Shown piece after piece: positions 5,858-5,951 of a stretch of 5,951 nt of DNA; the stretch's first letter is position 1; each line of letters opens with the position of its first letter. Position numbers and translations under genes: made by a program. Source of the DNA: Chloroflexaceae bacterium (GTDB taxonomy: Bacteria; Chloroflexota; Chloroflexia; Chloroflexales; Chloroflexaceae); NCBI GenBank assembly GCA_026417815.1, contig JAOACN010000605.1, forward strand, positions 1 through 5,951, given 5' to 3'. Below the pieces are notes generated by a model, which was given only the letters and a program-made list of their open reading frames with translations, was not told the DNA's origin and did not search any database.

Positions 5858-5951
5858 TTATAGGGTCAGCACATCAATCACCAGGCCCTCGTGCGGGCGC
5901 AAGTCGAGGGCCGCCAGGGGAACGTGGCCGGTCCGATCCATGGCGGTGCAG
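5858..5951 (-). CDS. C-terminal end of a leftward gene (partial, enters from right edge)
   Basis: On the - strand one frame is open from the window edge to a TAA at 5860-5858, giving a 30-residue tail ending in LRPHEGLVIDVLTL. Codons are G/C-rich at the third position like those of the operon genes, and the peptide reads like the last beta strand of a globular domain. Tails of this kind occur at the C-terminus of glycoside hydrolases, but 30 residues are too few to assign a family. The gene is convergent with acoX. A chance open frame is possible because only 94 bases are seen. Confidence 0.5.
   Translation of the reverse strand, partial: CTAMDRTGHVPLAALDLRPHEGLVIDVLTL

Noticed and set aside
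1..5951. CRISPR arrays, tRNA or rRNA genes, insertion sequences
   Set aside because: No regularly spaced repeats, tRNA T-arm or anticodon patterns, rRNA-like stretches or transposase motifs were seen on either strand.

Overview
This GC-rich window carries one complete four-gene operon on the + strand, flanked by the edges of two genes on the - strand. The operon encodes an acetoin-dehydrogenase-type 2-oxo/acetoin cleavage complex: a thiamine-diphosphate (TPP) E1 alpha subunit (acoA-like, 1061-2077), an E1 beta subunit (acoB-like, 2138-3172), a lipoyl-carrier protein that ends in an alpha/beta-hydrolase domain (acoC-like, 3202-4599), and an AcoX/ATP-NAD-kinase-fold protein (4738-5754). The host cannot be fixed from the sequence alone. 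High GC, strong Shine-Dalgarno sites, a sigma70-type promoter, AcoX at the 3' end and a dispersed-repeat-like structured element upstream would fit a filamentous Chloroflexia bacterium (Roseiflexus/Chloroflexus relatives). That is an inference of moderate strength.

Layout. Bases 1-150 hold the first 50 codons of a secreted or membrane-anchored protein read leftward, with a perfect GGAGG ribosome site. Bases 151-860 hold no convincing gene. They contain a triple heptad repeat (401-421), a 19-bp perfect inverted repeat beside an A8 tract (474-522, shaped like an intrinsic terminator for - strand transcripts), a small imperfect hairpin (582-608), and a 120-base hairpin-dense element bounded by two similar TATAGCCCG hairpins (about 684-804). 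A near-consensus promoter (TTGACA, 18 bases, TATACT) lies at 858-887. It is followed by a leader of about 165 bases and then acoA. The intergenic gaps are 60 bases (with an 8-bp hairpin), 29 bases, and 138 bases (with three successive hairpins). After acoX, about 100 bases separate it from the stop codon of a convergent - strand gene that enters from the right edge.

How the genes work together. E1 alpha and beta would form the TPP-dependent heterotetramer that cleaves acetoin (or a related substrate) and passes the acyl unit to the lipoyl lysine of the third protein. That protein has the lipoyl domain and the peripheral-subunit-binding domain of an E2, but it has a serine-hydrolase fold where the usual CoA-acyltransferase catalytic domain would sit. 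This is the most interesting point in the window. No dihydrolipoamide dehydrogenase (E3) and no regulator are present, so E3 must be encoded elsewhere or beyond the edges. AcoX has no settled biochemical role, but its kinase-type GGDGT motif is intact.
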